Assembly (NCBI RefSeq): GCF_001463745.1
Contig: NZ_BBWJ01000032.1
Span: forward strand, 62,001 to 126,000
DNA from: Aureimonas sp. AU22
GTDB taxonomy: Bacteria; Pseudomonadota; Alphaproteobacteria; Rhizobiales; Rhizobiaceae
DNA length: 64,000 bases
Direction of reading: 5' to 3'
In this document: positions 8,654-16,797 of the stretch, one piece after another
How positions within the stretch are numbered: position 1 is the stretch's first letter
Layout: each line of letters opens with the position of its first letter
Notes under the pieces: generated by a model
The model's database searches: none
Told to the model about the DNA's origin: nothing
The model's input: only the letters and a program-made list of their open reading frames with translations
Translations under genes and position numbers: made by a program

Positions 8654-9586
8654 TCATTCGTCGGTGAGACGAAGGTTGTTCAGCCGCCGCTTCATGAGGT
8701 CGAAGCGGTCGGCGGCGCCATCGCTGCGGCGGAGCGCGACGGCGGTCGACAGGATGTCGATGACGACAAGCGCGGCGATGCGCGAGATGGTCGGCGTGTA
8801 GACGTTGGTGTTCTCCAGCGTCTCGACGACGAGAGCGATGTCGCAGAGGTCCGCAAGCGCGTTGCGCGAGCCGGTGATGGCGATCACCTTGGCGCCGCTC
8901 TCTCGCGCGACGGTCGCGATCTCGATCAGCGAGCGGGTGCGCCCGGTGTTGGAAATGACGACCGCGACGTCGCCCTCGCGCATCACCGAGGCCGACATGA
9001 TCTGCTGGTGGGAATCCAGCTGCGCCCCGCAGGGCACGCCGAAGAGCGGGAACTTCTGCTGCGCGTCGCGCGCGACGATGCCGGAGGCGCCGAAGCCGAA
9101 GAACTCGATCGAGCGGGCCGTCTCGAGGAGCGCGATCGCGGCTTCCATCGCCTGCGGATCGAGATTGCGCCGCGCCCAGTCGAGGCTGGTGATCGTGTAG
9201 TCGAAGATCTTCTCGACCACCGAAGCGGGGGGATCGGTCGGCAGGAGCACGGAATGGGTCGCCGGCGTGCCGAGCGCGAGGCCGTGGGCGAGACGAAGAC
9301 GGAAGTCCTGATAGCCGGCGCAGCCCAGCGCATTGCAGAACCGGATCACGGTCGGCTGGCTGACGCCGGCTTCCGCCGCCGTGTCGGCGAGCGTCGCGCC
9401 GAGCACCCGCTGGGGATCGGCGAGCACGAGATCGGCGACCTTGCGCTCGGATTTGCGCAAGGTCCCGTGGGACGTGCGCACGACGTCGAGGATGTTGCGC
9501 AAGGGGCCCTGCGGCTCCGTGTCGAGTTCCGTCAAGCCGTGCCTGCTCCATGCCGTTTCCGGGCGGAGAATGGCTGCGTGTTCCAT
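8654..9586 (-). CDS. RpiR/HexR-like transcriptional regulator (HTH + SIS)
   Basis: A 310-residue regulator with an HTH_6 domain (residues about 30-105; recognition helix AEAGVSQPTVIRFCNALGC) and a SIS domain (about 150-285; IEFFGFGASGIVARDAQQKF and AVVISNTGRTRSLIEIATVA). The 25 or so residues before the HTH are weakly conserved, so a downstream start is possible. It is the window's second RpiR protein, paralogous in architecture to the one at 390-1229. It sits inside the cassette that begins at the TGTAG-N5-CTACA palindrome, so it is the closest candidate to bind it; the ligand would be a phosphosugar of the pathway. Confidence 0.9.
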   Translation of the reverse strand: MEHAAILRPETAWSRHGLTELDTEPQGPLRNILDVVRTSHGTLRKSERKVADLVLADPQRVLGATLADTAAEAGVSQPTVIRFCNALGCAGYQDFRLRLAHGLALGTPATHSVLLPTDPPASVVEKIFDYTITSLDWARRNLDPQAMEAAIALLETARSIEFFGFGASGIVARDAQQKFPLFGVPCGAQLDSHQQIMSASVMREGDVAVVISNTGRTRSLIEIATVARESGAKVIAITGSRNALADLCDIALVVETLENTNVYTPTISRIAALVVIDILSTAVALRRSDGAADRFDLMKRRLNNLRLTDE

Positions 9587-9592
9587 CCGTCG

Positions 9593-10477
9593 TCAACCGA
9601 GCCGGGGCGCGGCGCACAGCCGATATTCGAGCCCGGTTCGCGCCCGCTCCATCCTGAGGGGGGACACCGTGGCCGCGAGGGCATCGATGGCTTCCGGTTC
9701 AGCCGTGTTGAAGGCGAACAGGCCGTAATGGTGGGCGAGCATCGCGGGGATGCCGGCCGCGCGGCAGAGCGCAGCCGCCTCGGCGGCGGTGAGGTTCCCC
9801 GCGACCCCGGCGGCCGTGAGGGCGGCGCTTCGGCCGTTGACCGGCAGGAGGGCGAGGTCCGGCCGGAGCGCTGCGACCTCCTCCGCCTGTCCGGGAAAGG
9901 GGACGGTGTCGCCCGAATGGAAGACGGTGACGCCTTCCGCCTCGATCGCGAACCCCAGGAAGCGGTGGCGCCCGTCCGCGTCCCGCTCCAGCGTCTCGTG
10001 CGCGGCGCGTGTCACGCAGATCGCCACGCCCGGCAGGATCTCGTGTCGCTGTCCGGCATCCACGGCGAGAAGCCGGTCCGCTTCGATGCCGGCGCGCCGA
10101 AGCGCTTCGCCTCGTTCCGCGGCCGGCGCGACGAAGCGAAGATCGTCGAAGCGCCGTGCCAGCGGCTGCAGGGTCTCCGGGTCCATGTGGTCGGTGTGGC
10201 GATGGGTCAGAAGCACGGCGTCCACCCGGCCGATCGTCTCCGGCGCGACCGGGGCCGGCATCATGCGCTCGTGCGGGGTGGCGCTGCCCGCATATTTCGC
10301 CGCCAGCGAATCCGACAGGTAGGGGTCGATCAGGAGACGCCGTCTGGCGGCTTCCAGGACGAAGCCCGCCTGGCCGAGCCAGAACAGGGCGACCTCGCCC
10401 GCCTCCGCCAGCGGCTCGCGCGCCAGGCGCTCGGCGAGACTTGCCGAAAGCGCAGTGGCGGTGAGGCGGGCGCTCAA
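9593..10477 (-). CDS. MBL-fold metal-dependent hydrolase, UlaG-like
   Basis: A 294-residue metallo-beta-lactamase-fold hydrolase. It has LFWLGQAGFVLEAARRRLLI, the dinuclear-metal motif HRHTDHMD (HxHxDH), FHSGDTVPFPG carrying the metal Asp, and a final MLAHHYGLFAFNT. UlaG-type enzymes open lactones of sugar phosphates such as L-ascorbate-6-phosphate. No ATG lies near the N-terminus. The best start is the TTG at 10477, overlapping the TGA of the upstream dehydrogenase (TTGA), which fits translational coupling in this tight cassette. The frame continues to 11620, but that part shadows the dehydrogenase. A phosphorylated lactone substrate is a reasonable inference. Confidence 0.82.
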   Translation of the reverse strand: MSARLTATALSASLAERLAREPLAEAGEVALFWLGQAGFVLEAARRRLLIDPYLSDSLAAKYAGSATPHERMMPAPVAPETIGRVDAVLLTHRHTDHMDPETLQPLARRFDDLRFVAPAAERGEALRRAGIEADRLLAVDAGQRHEILPGVAICVTRAAHETLERDADGRHRFLGFAIEAEGVTVFHSGDTVPFPGQAEEVAALRPDLALLPVNGRSAALTAAGVAGNLTAAEAAALCRAAGIPAMLAHHYGLFAFNTAEPEAIDALAATVSPLRMERARTGLEYRLCAAPRLG

Positions 10478-11409
10478 GGCCGCAGCGTCCGAAGGAGGTT
10501 CTCCACCGCGAGTTCCGTGACGCGATCGACGCTTTCCTGCGTGAACCCGCCGATATGGCTCGTCGCGATGACGCGCGAATGGCCGGGAAGGCGGTGCGAG
10601 CGCGGCGGCTCCTCGGGAAAGACGTCGGTGGCGTAGGCGAAGACCCGGCCGCAGTCCAGGGCCTCGATCATCGCGTCCTCGTCCACGAGGCTGGCACGCG
10701 CCGTGTTCACCACGATCGCCTCGTCGCGCAGCGCGGCCATCGCTGCCCTGTCGAGAAGCGGCCGGTTGTCCGGCATGGACGGGCAGTGGAAGGTGACGAG
10801 ATCGGACTCCCGGAACAGGGTTGGCAGGTCGGTCCAGCGCAGGCGATCGCCTGATATGGCGAGGGCGGGCCGCGCCGGATCGTGGCCAAGGATCGAGGCG
10901 CCGAGCGCTGCGAAGAGCCGGGCGACCTCGCCGCCGATGGCGCCGCAGCCGACGACGCCGACCGTCCGCCCGCGGATCTCGCGCCCGCGCCGGCGACGCC
11001 ATTCGCCGCCCTTGAGGCCGTGGTCGGCGAAGGGAATCTGGCGCAGGGCCGAGAGGGCGAGCGCGATCGCGAGTTCCGCGACGCCGGCCGCATTGCCGCC
11101 GTCCGCCCGGCAGACGGCGACGCCCCGCGCGGCCAGAAGCGGCATGGGCAGGTTGTCGACGCCGCTGCCGTTGCGGCTGACGACGCGCAGCGCGTCCGCC
11201 GCCTCGATCGCTGCGGCCGATACGGGCTCGACGCCCGCGAGCCAGCCGACCGTGCCGGGCAGAAGCCGGCGCAGCTCCGCTTCGTCCGGCAGCGCGTTCG
11301 GGGTGCAATAGACGACGTCGAAGCGCTCCGCGCGCAAGCGCTCCACCGCCGGATGCGGCGCGGCGGTGAGCGAGCGCGGCGTGACGAGAATCCGCTCCAC
11401 CGCGTTCAC
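10474..11409 (-). CDS. D-isomer-specific 2-hydroxyacid dehydrogenase
   Basis: A 311-residue NAD(P)-dependent dehydrogenase of the phosphoglycerate-dehydrogenase type. It shows VSRNGSGVDNL, the dinucleotide loop VGVVGCGAIGGEVARLFAAL, VVNTARASLVDEDAM (catalytic Arg region), the DVFPEEPP Glu and the catalytic His in TSHIGGFTQES. Substrates are 2-hydroxy or 2-keto acids. It overlaps both neighbours by 4 bp (11406-11409 and 10474-10477), so it is obligately co-translated with the shikimate-dehydrogenase-like gene and the MBL hydrolase. Together these suggest processing of a sugar-derived acid or lactone. Confidence 0.88.
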   Translation of the reverse strand: MNAVERILVTPRSLTAAPHPAVERLRAERFDVVYCTPNALPDEAELRRLLPGTVGWLAGVEPVSAAAIEAADALRVVSRNGSGVDNLPMPLLAARGVAVCRADGGNAAGVAELAIALALSALRQIPFADHGLKGGEWRRRRGREIRGRTVGVVGCGAIGGEVARLFAALGASILGHDPARPALAISGDRLRWTDLPTLFRESDLVTFHCPSMPDNRPLLDRAAMAALRDEAIVVNTARASLVDEDAMIEALDCGRVFAYATDVFPEEPPRSHRLPGHSRVIATSHIGGFTQESVDRVTELAVENLLRTLRP

Positions 11410-12368
11410 GCTTTCGAAGCGCGCGTCGCGATCGCCGAGATCTCGTCGAAACGCGGACCGCTGGAGGGGATATCGATGTGGAAGACCTCCGCGATGACCT
11501 GCGTCCAGCCGTAGAGGAAGTAGGTCCAGCCGTCCTCGACCTGAAGCCGGCGCGGCTCGGCCTGGGCTCGTGCCTGATCGAGGAAGACGAGGTCACCGCG
11601 ATAGTTGAGGTCCCAGGCAATGCCGGCCTCGGGGAACACGGCGGCGTCGCTCAAGGGAGAGCCCGGCGCGTCCTTGCCGAGGCCCGTTGCGTTGATCACG
11701 AGCGAGCCGGGCTTGAGGGACGCCAGGACCGCGTCGTTGTCCTCAGGCCTCGGCGCGAGCGCGTAGTCGACGGGCACGTCGGAGCCGATGGCCTCGTGGA
11801 TGCGGCGGATCTCGTCGAGCCGTCCCTGGCTCCGGTTCGACACAAGGATGCGCGACGGGCGGTCCGCGCCCCGGCTCGCCTGCATCATGTGCCAGGTGAG
11901 CGCGATGGTGGAGCCGCCGGCTCCCATGGAGAAGAGTTCGGCGCCGGTCCGCTCGAAGTGGCGCTCCGGCAGGAAGCCGTCCAGCGCAAGGCCGGAGGTG
12001 ATCGGGTCCTTGGCATGGCAGACGAGGCGACCGCCTCGCTTCGAGATGCAACTCGTCTCGTCCATCAGCCGCGCGTGGGGATCGATCTCGTCGAAGAGAT
12101 CGTGGGCGGCCTTGAAGAGATCGATCTTGTGCGTCGTCACCAGCGCGCCGACCGAGTTCGGATCGTCGCGAATGAAGGCGACGACCTCGCGATAGGCGGC
12201 GGGATCGGCGTGCAGGGGCAGGTCGATCCCGCGTATCTCGGCGTCGAGGCCGAGATACTGACCCCAGGCCGGAAAGACCTTCATGATGGAGCTTTTGCCC
12301 GTGGTGACGCCGACGAAGTAGAAGGTCGGGCGTGCCGCGGGCGGGTAGGGCGATCGGATCGTCGTCAT
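11406..12368 (-). CDS. Shikimate-dehydrogenase-family protein, probably not biosynthetic AroE
   Basis: A 320-residue protein with the AroE fold. The N-terminal substrate domain has GKSSIMKVFPAWGQYLG and a catalytic-Lys motif VTTHKID (Lys81) in place of the usual NVTxPxK. The cofactor domain has FSMGAGGSTIAL and VINATGLGKD. It is longer than E. coli AroE (272) and its substrate loops diverge, so it probably reduces a different polyol-keto acid. It sits in a sugar cassette, overlapping both neighbours by 4 bp, which argues against the aromatic pathway. Quinate/shikimate use is an alternative. Confidence 0.8.
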   Translation of the reverse strand: MTTIRSPYPPAARPTFYFVGVTTGKSSIMKVFPAWGQYLGLDAEIRGIDLPLHADPAAYREVVAFIRDDPNSVGALVTTHKIDLFKAAHDLFDEIDPHARLMDETSCISKRGGRLVCHAKDPITSGLALDGFLPERHFERTGAELFSMGAGGSTIALTWHMMQASRGADRPSRILVSNRSQGRLDEIRRIHEAIGSDVPVDYALAPRPEDNDAVLASLKPGSLVINATGLGKDAPGSPLSDAAVFPEAGIAWDLNYRGDLVFLDQARAQAEPRRLQVEDGWTYFLYGWTQVIAEVFHIDIPSSGPRFDEISAIATRASKA

Positions 12369-12994
12369 GCCGCCTGCCCGTAGAGCGAAGCCACGAGGTC
12401 GGCGGGGCGCGGGCGCCAGGAGGTGTTGTCGACCGCCGTCCAGCCGCCCGCCCCGTCGTCGACGATGCGCTGGCGCATGCCGCCGGCCTTCGCGATGATG
12501 TCGTAGTCCTGGCCGGAATCGGCGGGATAGGCGAAGGTCATCACCAGGTCCTCGGCGCCGACATTCACCGAGCGGTGGATCCAGAAGGGCGGCACGTAGC
12601 AGACGGTGCGCGGCCGCATCTCGACCACGCGGACCTCGCCGTCAGGCGATTCCAGCAGCATCAGGCCGTACCCGGCCTCGCCGTAGTACATCTCCGGACG
12701 GTTGGCCTTGGCGTGGATATGGCCACGCGTCAGGAAATACTCGCGCCCCACCTTGCCGGGGATCATGCGCGTCACCCCGATGATCATGTCGCCGGCGTCG
12801 GACGAGGGCTTGTGGTCGGTGACCTCGTACATGACGGCGTCGGCGCCGCGCTCGGCGAGGAGGCGCTCGAAGGCAGCGTCGTCCTCGTAGAGTCCCTGGA
12901 GGTCGCCGAGCGTCTTGCGGTATCGCGTGCCCGCGCCGCGCAACTCGCCGGCCACGGCGTCGACGGTGAAGATTCCTGGCTCGCGCAATTTCAT
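12365..12994 (-). CDS. pgiA: Cupin-type glucose-6-phosphate isomerase
   Basis: A 209-residue protein of the archaeal/cupin phosphoglucose isomerase family (PF06560), unrelated in fold to classical Pgi. The metal-binding cupin motif is visible as FLTRGHIHAKANRPEMYYGEAGYG, here GHIHAK followed by a Glu, with the later His in PFWIHRSVNVG. It would interconvert an aldose-6-phosphate and ketose-6-phosphate. It is the first gene of the minus-strand cassette behind the palindrome at 13009. In bacteria this type appears sporadically, often in sugar clusters, so the substrate may not be glucose-6-phosphate. The stop overlaps the next start by 4 bp. Confidence 0.85.
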   Translation of the reverse strand: MKLREPGIFTVDAVAGELRGAGTRYRKTLGDLQGLYEDDAAFERLLAERGADAVMYEVTDHKPSSDAGDMIIGVTRMIPGKVGREYFLTRGHIHAKANRPEMYYGEAGYGLMLLESPDGEVRVVEMRPRTVCYVPPFWIHRSVNVGAEDLVMTFAYPADSGQDYDIIAKAGGMRQRIVDDGAGGWTAVDNTSWRPRPADLVASLYGQAA

Positions 12995-13008
12995 CCCGGG
13001 TCCTCCAG

Positions 13009-13027
13009 TTTGTAGAAATGCTACAAA
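13009..13027. promoter_or_regulatory. RpiR-type operator: perfect 7-bp inverted repeat
   Basis: TTTGTAGAAATGCTACAAA has perfect 7-bp arms around a 5-bp spacer. It lies 15 bp upstream of pgiA in the divergent region, and is the best copy of the TGTAG-N5-CTACA motif also seen at 4991, 13181 and, degenerately, 5168. Confidence 0.7.
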
Positions 13028-13162
13028 TAGAACGGGACGAACGCAAGGGGGTGCCTTCCGCAGACGGTCGCCACTCTACCGCTGCGCGATAGAAACGGTT
13101 ATTGCAGCGCAATAACTCCCACATACGAACAATCCGATCACGGATGTGCGGATCTGGAGGGC

Positions 13163-13195
13163 TTGACGGTCTCGTACCAATGTAACTACGCTACA
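13163..13195 (+). promoter_or_regulatory. Candidate promoter with overlapping RpiR-type operator for the importer operon
   Basis: A possible -35 TTGACG (13163-13168) and -10 TACGCT (13187-13192) are separated by 18 bp. The operator TGTAACTACGCTACA at 13181-13195 matches TGTAG-N5-CTACA with one mismatch and covers the -10. Binding there would block the binding-protein gene starting at 13237. Confidence 0.5.
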
Positions 13196-13236
13196 AGAAG
13201 GGCTGAGGGAGACACGCCCTTTTCGTGGAGGAACTG

Positions 13237-14208
13237 ATGAAGACGTTGTCCCTTTCGGGCTGCATGCTCGCCGTCGCATGCGTCGTCGGCACCGCCGGCT
13301 CCGCCAGTGCGGCCGACTGCAAGGTGGGTGTCGCCATGTACACCCTCAGCGCGCCCTATTTTGCCGCCCAGCAGGCCGCCGCGCTCGACCAGGCCCAGAA
13401 GGCCGGCTGCGAGGTCTCGACCTCCGATGGCCAGAACGACATGAACAAGCAGATCGCCGACGTCGAGGACATGGTCGCCAAGGGCGTGAAGCTCCTGATC
13501 CTCAATCCGCGTGATCCCGAGGGCCTCGTCGCCGCCGCCAACGCCGCCTCCGCCGCGGGCGTCAAGGTCGTGGTGATGGACTCGTCCATCAACACCAGCG
13601 CCAACGTCGTGACGCAGGTGCGCTCCTCCAACGACCAGAACGGCTATCTCGTCGGCCAGTGGCTCGCCAAGCGGATGCAGGGAACGCCGATGAAGATCGC
13701 GCTCCTCTCGGGATCGCAGGGCAACGAGGTCGGACGCGACCGCCGTCTCGGCGTGTTCAAGGGTGTCGTCGAGGGCCAGCTTACCAACGAGGGCAAGTCC
13801 ACCTTCGAGGTCGTCGGCCAGGGCTGGGGCAGTTGGGAGCAGGAGGGCGGCCTCAAGGCCATGGAAGACCTTCTCACCGCCCATCCGGACGTCAACGTCG
13901 TGATCGGCGAGAACGATTCCATGGCGCTCGGCGCGATGAAGGCCCTCGAAGGCGTCGGCTCCACCGACGTCCTCGTGCTTGCCGCCGCCGACGGCCAGAA
14001 GGAGGCGCTCGCCGCCATCAAGGAAGGCAAGTACGGCGCAACCGGGCTCAACGACCCCGACCTCGTCGCCCGCACCGCCGTCGACATCGGCCTGAAAGCG
14101 ATGAACGGCACGCTGGAGGCCGACTTCCCGAAGCTGAAGCTCACCGACCCGGCCGTGATCACGAAGGAGAACGTCGACAAGTACTACCGCGCCGACGCGG
14201 TGTTCTGA
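13237..14208 (+). CDS. Sugar ABC transporter substrate-binding protein (CUT2/RbsB type)
   Basis: A 323-residue periplasmic binding protein. Residues 1-25 form a Sec signal peptide ending SASA-AD. The mature protein is a Peripla_BP_4 fold: VGVAMYTLSAPYFAAQQAAA, a QIADVEDMVAKGVKLLILNP hinge region, VVMDSS and VIGENDSMALGAMKALE. ATG 13237 is chosen over the GTG at 13225 because GTGGAGG precedes it by 5 bases. It heads a plus-strand operon with a tandem ATPase, permease, FGGY kinase and SDR, divergent from the pgiA cassette. It probably captures a pentose, pentitol or tetritol. A hairpin follows at 14234. Confidence 0.9.
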   Translation: MKTLSLSGCMLAVACVVGTAGSASAADCKVGVAMYTLSAPYFAAQQAAALDQAQKAGCEVSTSDGQNDMNKQIADVEDMVAKGVKLLILNPRDPEGLVAAANAASAAGVKVVVMDSSINTSANVVTQVRSSNDQNGYLVGQWLAKRMQGTPMKIALLSGSQGNEVGRDRRLGVFKGVVEGQLTNEGKSTFEVVGQGWGSWEQEGGLKAMEDLLTAHPDVNVVIGENDSMALGAMKALEGVGSTDVLVLAAADGQKEALAAIKEGKYGATGLNDPDLVARTAVDIGLKAMNGTLEADFPKLKLTDPAVITKENVDKYYRADAVF

Positions 14209-14233
14209 TCGGTCCTTCGTAAGGCCTGACAGG

Positions 14234-14261
14234 GCGGCGGCTTCCAACGGGCCGTCGCCGC
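14234..14261 (+). terminator. Intercistronic hairpin after the binding-protein gene
   Basis: GCGGCGGC (14234-14241) pairs with GTCGCCGC (14254-14261), 8 bp including one G-U pair, with no T-run. It probably protects the upstream mRNA or attenuates, giving more binding protein than ATPase, rather than terminating fully. Confidence 0.45.
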
Positions 14262-14286
14262 TTCCATGGTTCATGCGGGAGACGTC

Positions 14287-15804
14287 ATGACCGAACTCGC
14301 CCGATTGTCGGCCATCACCAAATCCTTCGGCGGCATCCACGCGCTGCGCGGCGTCGATTTCGACGTGCGCGCCGGCGAGGTGCATTCGCTGCTCGGCGAG
14401 AACGGTGCCGGCAAGTCGACCCTGATGCGGGTGCTGGGCGGCGAACTGACGCCGACGAGCGGCACGGTCGAGGTCGGTGGCGAGACCGTGACGATGCGCG
14501 ACCCGCGCGAGGCGCGGGCGCGGGGCATCGCCGTGATCCATCAGGAACTGGCGCTGGCCCCCGATCTCACCGTCGCGGAGAACATCTTCCTCGGTGAATT
14601 GCCGGGCGTCATTTCGTGGGGCGCTTTGAAAGGCCGCGCCAAGGCGCTTCTCGACCGGCTGGGTTTTGCCATCGATCCCGGCCGCACCGTCGGCAGCCTC
14701 GCGGTCGCCCATCAGCAGGTGGTCGAGATCGCCAAGGCCCTTGCGCGCGAGGTGCGCATCATCGTCTTCGACGAGCCGACCGCCGTCCTGTCGGCGCAGG
14801 ACGCCGAGCGTCTCCACGGCATCATCGCGGGCCTTCGCAGGAACGGCGTCGGCATCGTCTACATCTCCCACCGCCTCGACGAGGTGATGCGCATCTCCGA
14901 CCGCATGACCGTGATGAAGGACGGCCAGCTCGTCGGGACGGTCGAGGCGTCCTCCATCACCGTGGACGAGCTGATCCGGATGATGGTGGGGCGGCCGCTC
15001 GCCGCGATGTTCCCGGAAAAGGGCCGGCGCGCCATCGGCGAGACCGTCCTGGAAGCGACGAATCTCCGGCGCGGCGCCAAGGTCCGCGGCGTGTCCTTCT
15101 CGGTGCGGGCCGGCGAGGTGGTCGGCCTCGGTGGCCTCGTCGGCGCGGGCCGCACCGAGGTCGCGCGCCTCGTCTTCGGCGCCGATCCCCTGGAGAGCGG
15201 GGAGATCCGCCTCCGCGGCAGACAAGTCCGCTTCGCGAGCCCGCGCGACGCGGTGCGCGCCGGCATCGGCCTCGTGCCCGAGGATCGCAAGCACGAGGGC
15301 GTGGTTCTCGACAACGCCATCCGCATCAACGCCACCATGGCGCGCATGACGTCCGTCACGGGGCCGCTCGGCTTCCTCCGGCGCGGGCGGGAACGGGCGA
15401 TCGTCGAGGACCTCGGCCGGTCGCTGCGCCTGAAGTCGGCCGGCGTCGACGCGCCGGTGTCGAGCCTGTCCGGCGGCAACCAGCAGAAGGTGGTCCTCGC
15501 CAAGTGGTTTCACGCCGAGGGCGACGTCATCATCCTGGACGAGCCGACGCGCGGCGTCGATGTCGGCGCCAAGACGGAAATCTACGCGCTCGTCCACAAG
15601 CTTGCCGAAGCCGGCAAGGCAGTGCTCGTCATCTCCTCCGAACACCAGGAGCTCTTCGGCCTGTGCGACCGCGTCCTCGTGATGAGCGAAGGCGAGATCC
15701 GGGGCGAACTCCTGCCCGAACGCTACAGCGAGGAAAACCTCCTGTCCCTGGCCATGATCCGATCGGTGGCCGCTTCCCAGACGATGCAGGGTGACGCAGC
15801 ATGA
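14287..15804 (+). CDS. Sugar ABC transporter ATP-binding protein, tandem nucleotide-binding domains (RbsA/XylG type)
   Basis: A 505-residue cytoplasmic ATPase with two fused NBDs. NBD1 has Walker A GENGAGKSTLMR, a degenerate signature VAHQQVVEIAKAL and Walker B IIVFDEPTAVL. NBD2 has a non-canonical Walker A GLGGLVGAGRTEVARL, as usual in CUT2 ATPases, then signature LSGGNQQKVVLAKWF and ILDEPTRGVDVGA. ATG 14287 has GGGAG 7 bases upstream; an in-frame ATG at 14266 is less well placed. The stop overlaps the permease start (ATGA at 15801-15804), so the two are coupled. Confidence 0.93.
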   Translation: MTELARLSAITKSFGGIHALRGVDFDVRAGEVHSLLGENGAGKSTLMRVLGGELTPTSGTVEVGGETVTMRDPREARARGIAVIHQELALAPDLTVAENIFLGELPGVISWGALKGRAKALLDRLGFAIDPGRTVGSLAVAHQQVVEIAKALAREVRIIVFDEPTAVLSAQDAERLHGIIAGLRRNGVGIVYISHRLDEVMRISDRMTVMKDGQLVGTVEASSITVDELIRMMVGRPLAAMFPEKGRRAIGETVLEATNLRRGAKVRGVSFSVRAGEVVGLGGLVGAGRTEVARLVFGADPLESGEIRLRGRQVRFASPRDAVRAGIGLVPEDRKHEGVVLDNAIRINATMARMTSVTGPLGFLRRGRERAIVEDLGRSLRLKSAGVDAPVSSLSGGNQQKVVLAKWFHAEGDVIILDEPTRGVDVGAKTEIYALVHKLAEAGKAVLVISSEHQELFGLCDRVLVMSEGEIRGELLPERYSEENLLSLAMIRSVAASQTMQGDAA

Positions 15805-16790
15805 CCACGGTCTCGCAGACGCAGAGCCGCGAAACACGCAAGGTCGATTTCGCGAACGTCATCCAGCATTTCGCGACGCTGGCGATCTTTCTCGTGCTGG
15901 TCGTCGCCGCGAGCGTCTGGTCCGACGCCTTTCTCAGCCGCGTCAACATCCTGAACGTGCTGCGACAGGTCGCCGCCGGCGCCGGCATCATGGCCGTCGG
16001 CATGCTCTTCGTCATTCTGACGCGCGGCATCGATCTTTCGGTCGGCTCGATCGCGGCGCTGGGCTCGGTGCTGACCGCGCACTTCATCCACTTCATGGGC
16101 TTCGGCCAACCGGCGTCCATCGCCTTCGTCATCCTGGCCGGCATGGGTTGCGGACTGGTGACGGGCTTCTTCGTCGCCTATCTGCGCCTGCCGTCCTTCG
16201 TCATGTCGCTGGCGATGCTCGCCATCGCACGCGGCCTCTCGCTGATGATCTCCGACGGGCGGCCGATCCCGCTGGGCGAGGCGGGCGCGGCGATCTCGAA
16301 CTTCGGCTCAGGGTTCGCCTTCGGTCTGCCGCTGCCGGTCTGGCTGATGTTCGCCGTCTTCCTGATCGGCGGTCTCGTCCTGAATTTCACCCGCTTCGGC
16401 CGGATCGTGAAGGCGATCGGCTCCAACGAGGAGGCCGTGCGCCTCTCCGGCATCGCGGTGCCGCGCTACATCCTCACCGTCTACGTCGTCTCCGGAGCGC
16501 TCGCGGCGATCGCCGGCATCATCTCGACGGCCCGCACCGGCGTCGGCTCGGCGCAGGTCGGCGTCGGCGCCGAGCTCAACGTCATCGCGGCGGTGGTGAT
16601 CGGCGGCGCCAGCCTGATGGGCGGTCGCGGCGGCGTCATCAACACGCTGCTCGGCGCGCTGATCATGGGCATCATCGCCAACATCATGAATCTCGGCGGC
16701 GTGCCCGGCTACCACCAGCAGGTCTACATGGGCGTCATCATCGTCATCGCGATGCTGCTGCAATACGGAACCGGCCGGCTGAAGGTCTGA
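15801..16790 (+). CDS. Sugar ABC transporter permease (RbsC type)
   Basis: A 329-residue inner-membrane permease of BPD_transp_2 with about 8-10 hydrophobic segments. The conserved ARGIDLSVGSIAALGS-like stretch (TRGIDLSVGSIAA) and the cytoplasmic coupling loop AIGSNEEAVRLSGIAVPR, which contacts the ATPase, are present, as is VIGGASLMGGRGG near the C-terminus. It forms the channel with the ATPase at 14287 and the binding protein at 13237. Only one permease gene is present, so the pore is presumably a homodimer. Confidence 0.92.
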   Translation: MTTVSQTQSRETRKVDFANVIQHFATLAIFLVLVVAASVWSDAFLSRVNILNVLRQVAAGAGIMAVGMLFVILTRGIDLSVGSIAALGSVLTAHFIHFMGFGQPASIAFVILAGMGCGLVTGFFVAYLRLPSFVMSLAMLAIARGLSLMISDGRPIPLGEAGAAISNFGSGFAFGLPLPVWLMFAVFLIGGLVLNFTRFGRIVKAIGSNEEAVRLSGIAVPRYILTVYVVSGALAAIAGIISTARTGVGSAQVGVGAELNVIAAVVIGGASLMGGRGGVINTLLGALIMGIIANIMNLGGVPGYHQQVYMGVIIVIAMLLQYGTGRLKV

Positions 16791-16797
16791 CATCGCC

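Noticed and set aside
8147-10636. 829-codon plus-strand open frame opposite SDR, RpiR and MBL genes
   Set aside because: Runs across three clearly real minus-strand genes and shows no domain; a GC-skew artefact.
10478-11620. Extension of the MBL hydrolase frame to a 675-residue protein
   Set aside because: The N-terminal part is Arg-rich and overlaps the hydroxyacid dehydrogenase in another frame; the TTG at 10477 coupled to its stop explains the gene better.
13186-15837. 883-codon minus-strand open frame opposite the binding-protein and ATPase genes
   Set aside because: Antisense shadow; low-complexity His/Asp/Arg-rich translation with no motif and no start context.
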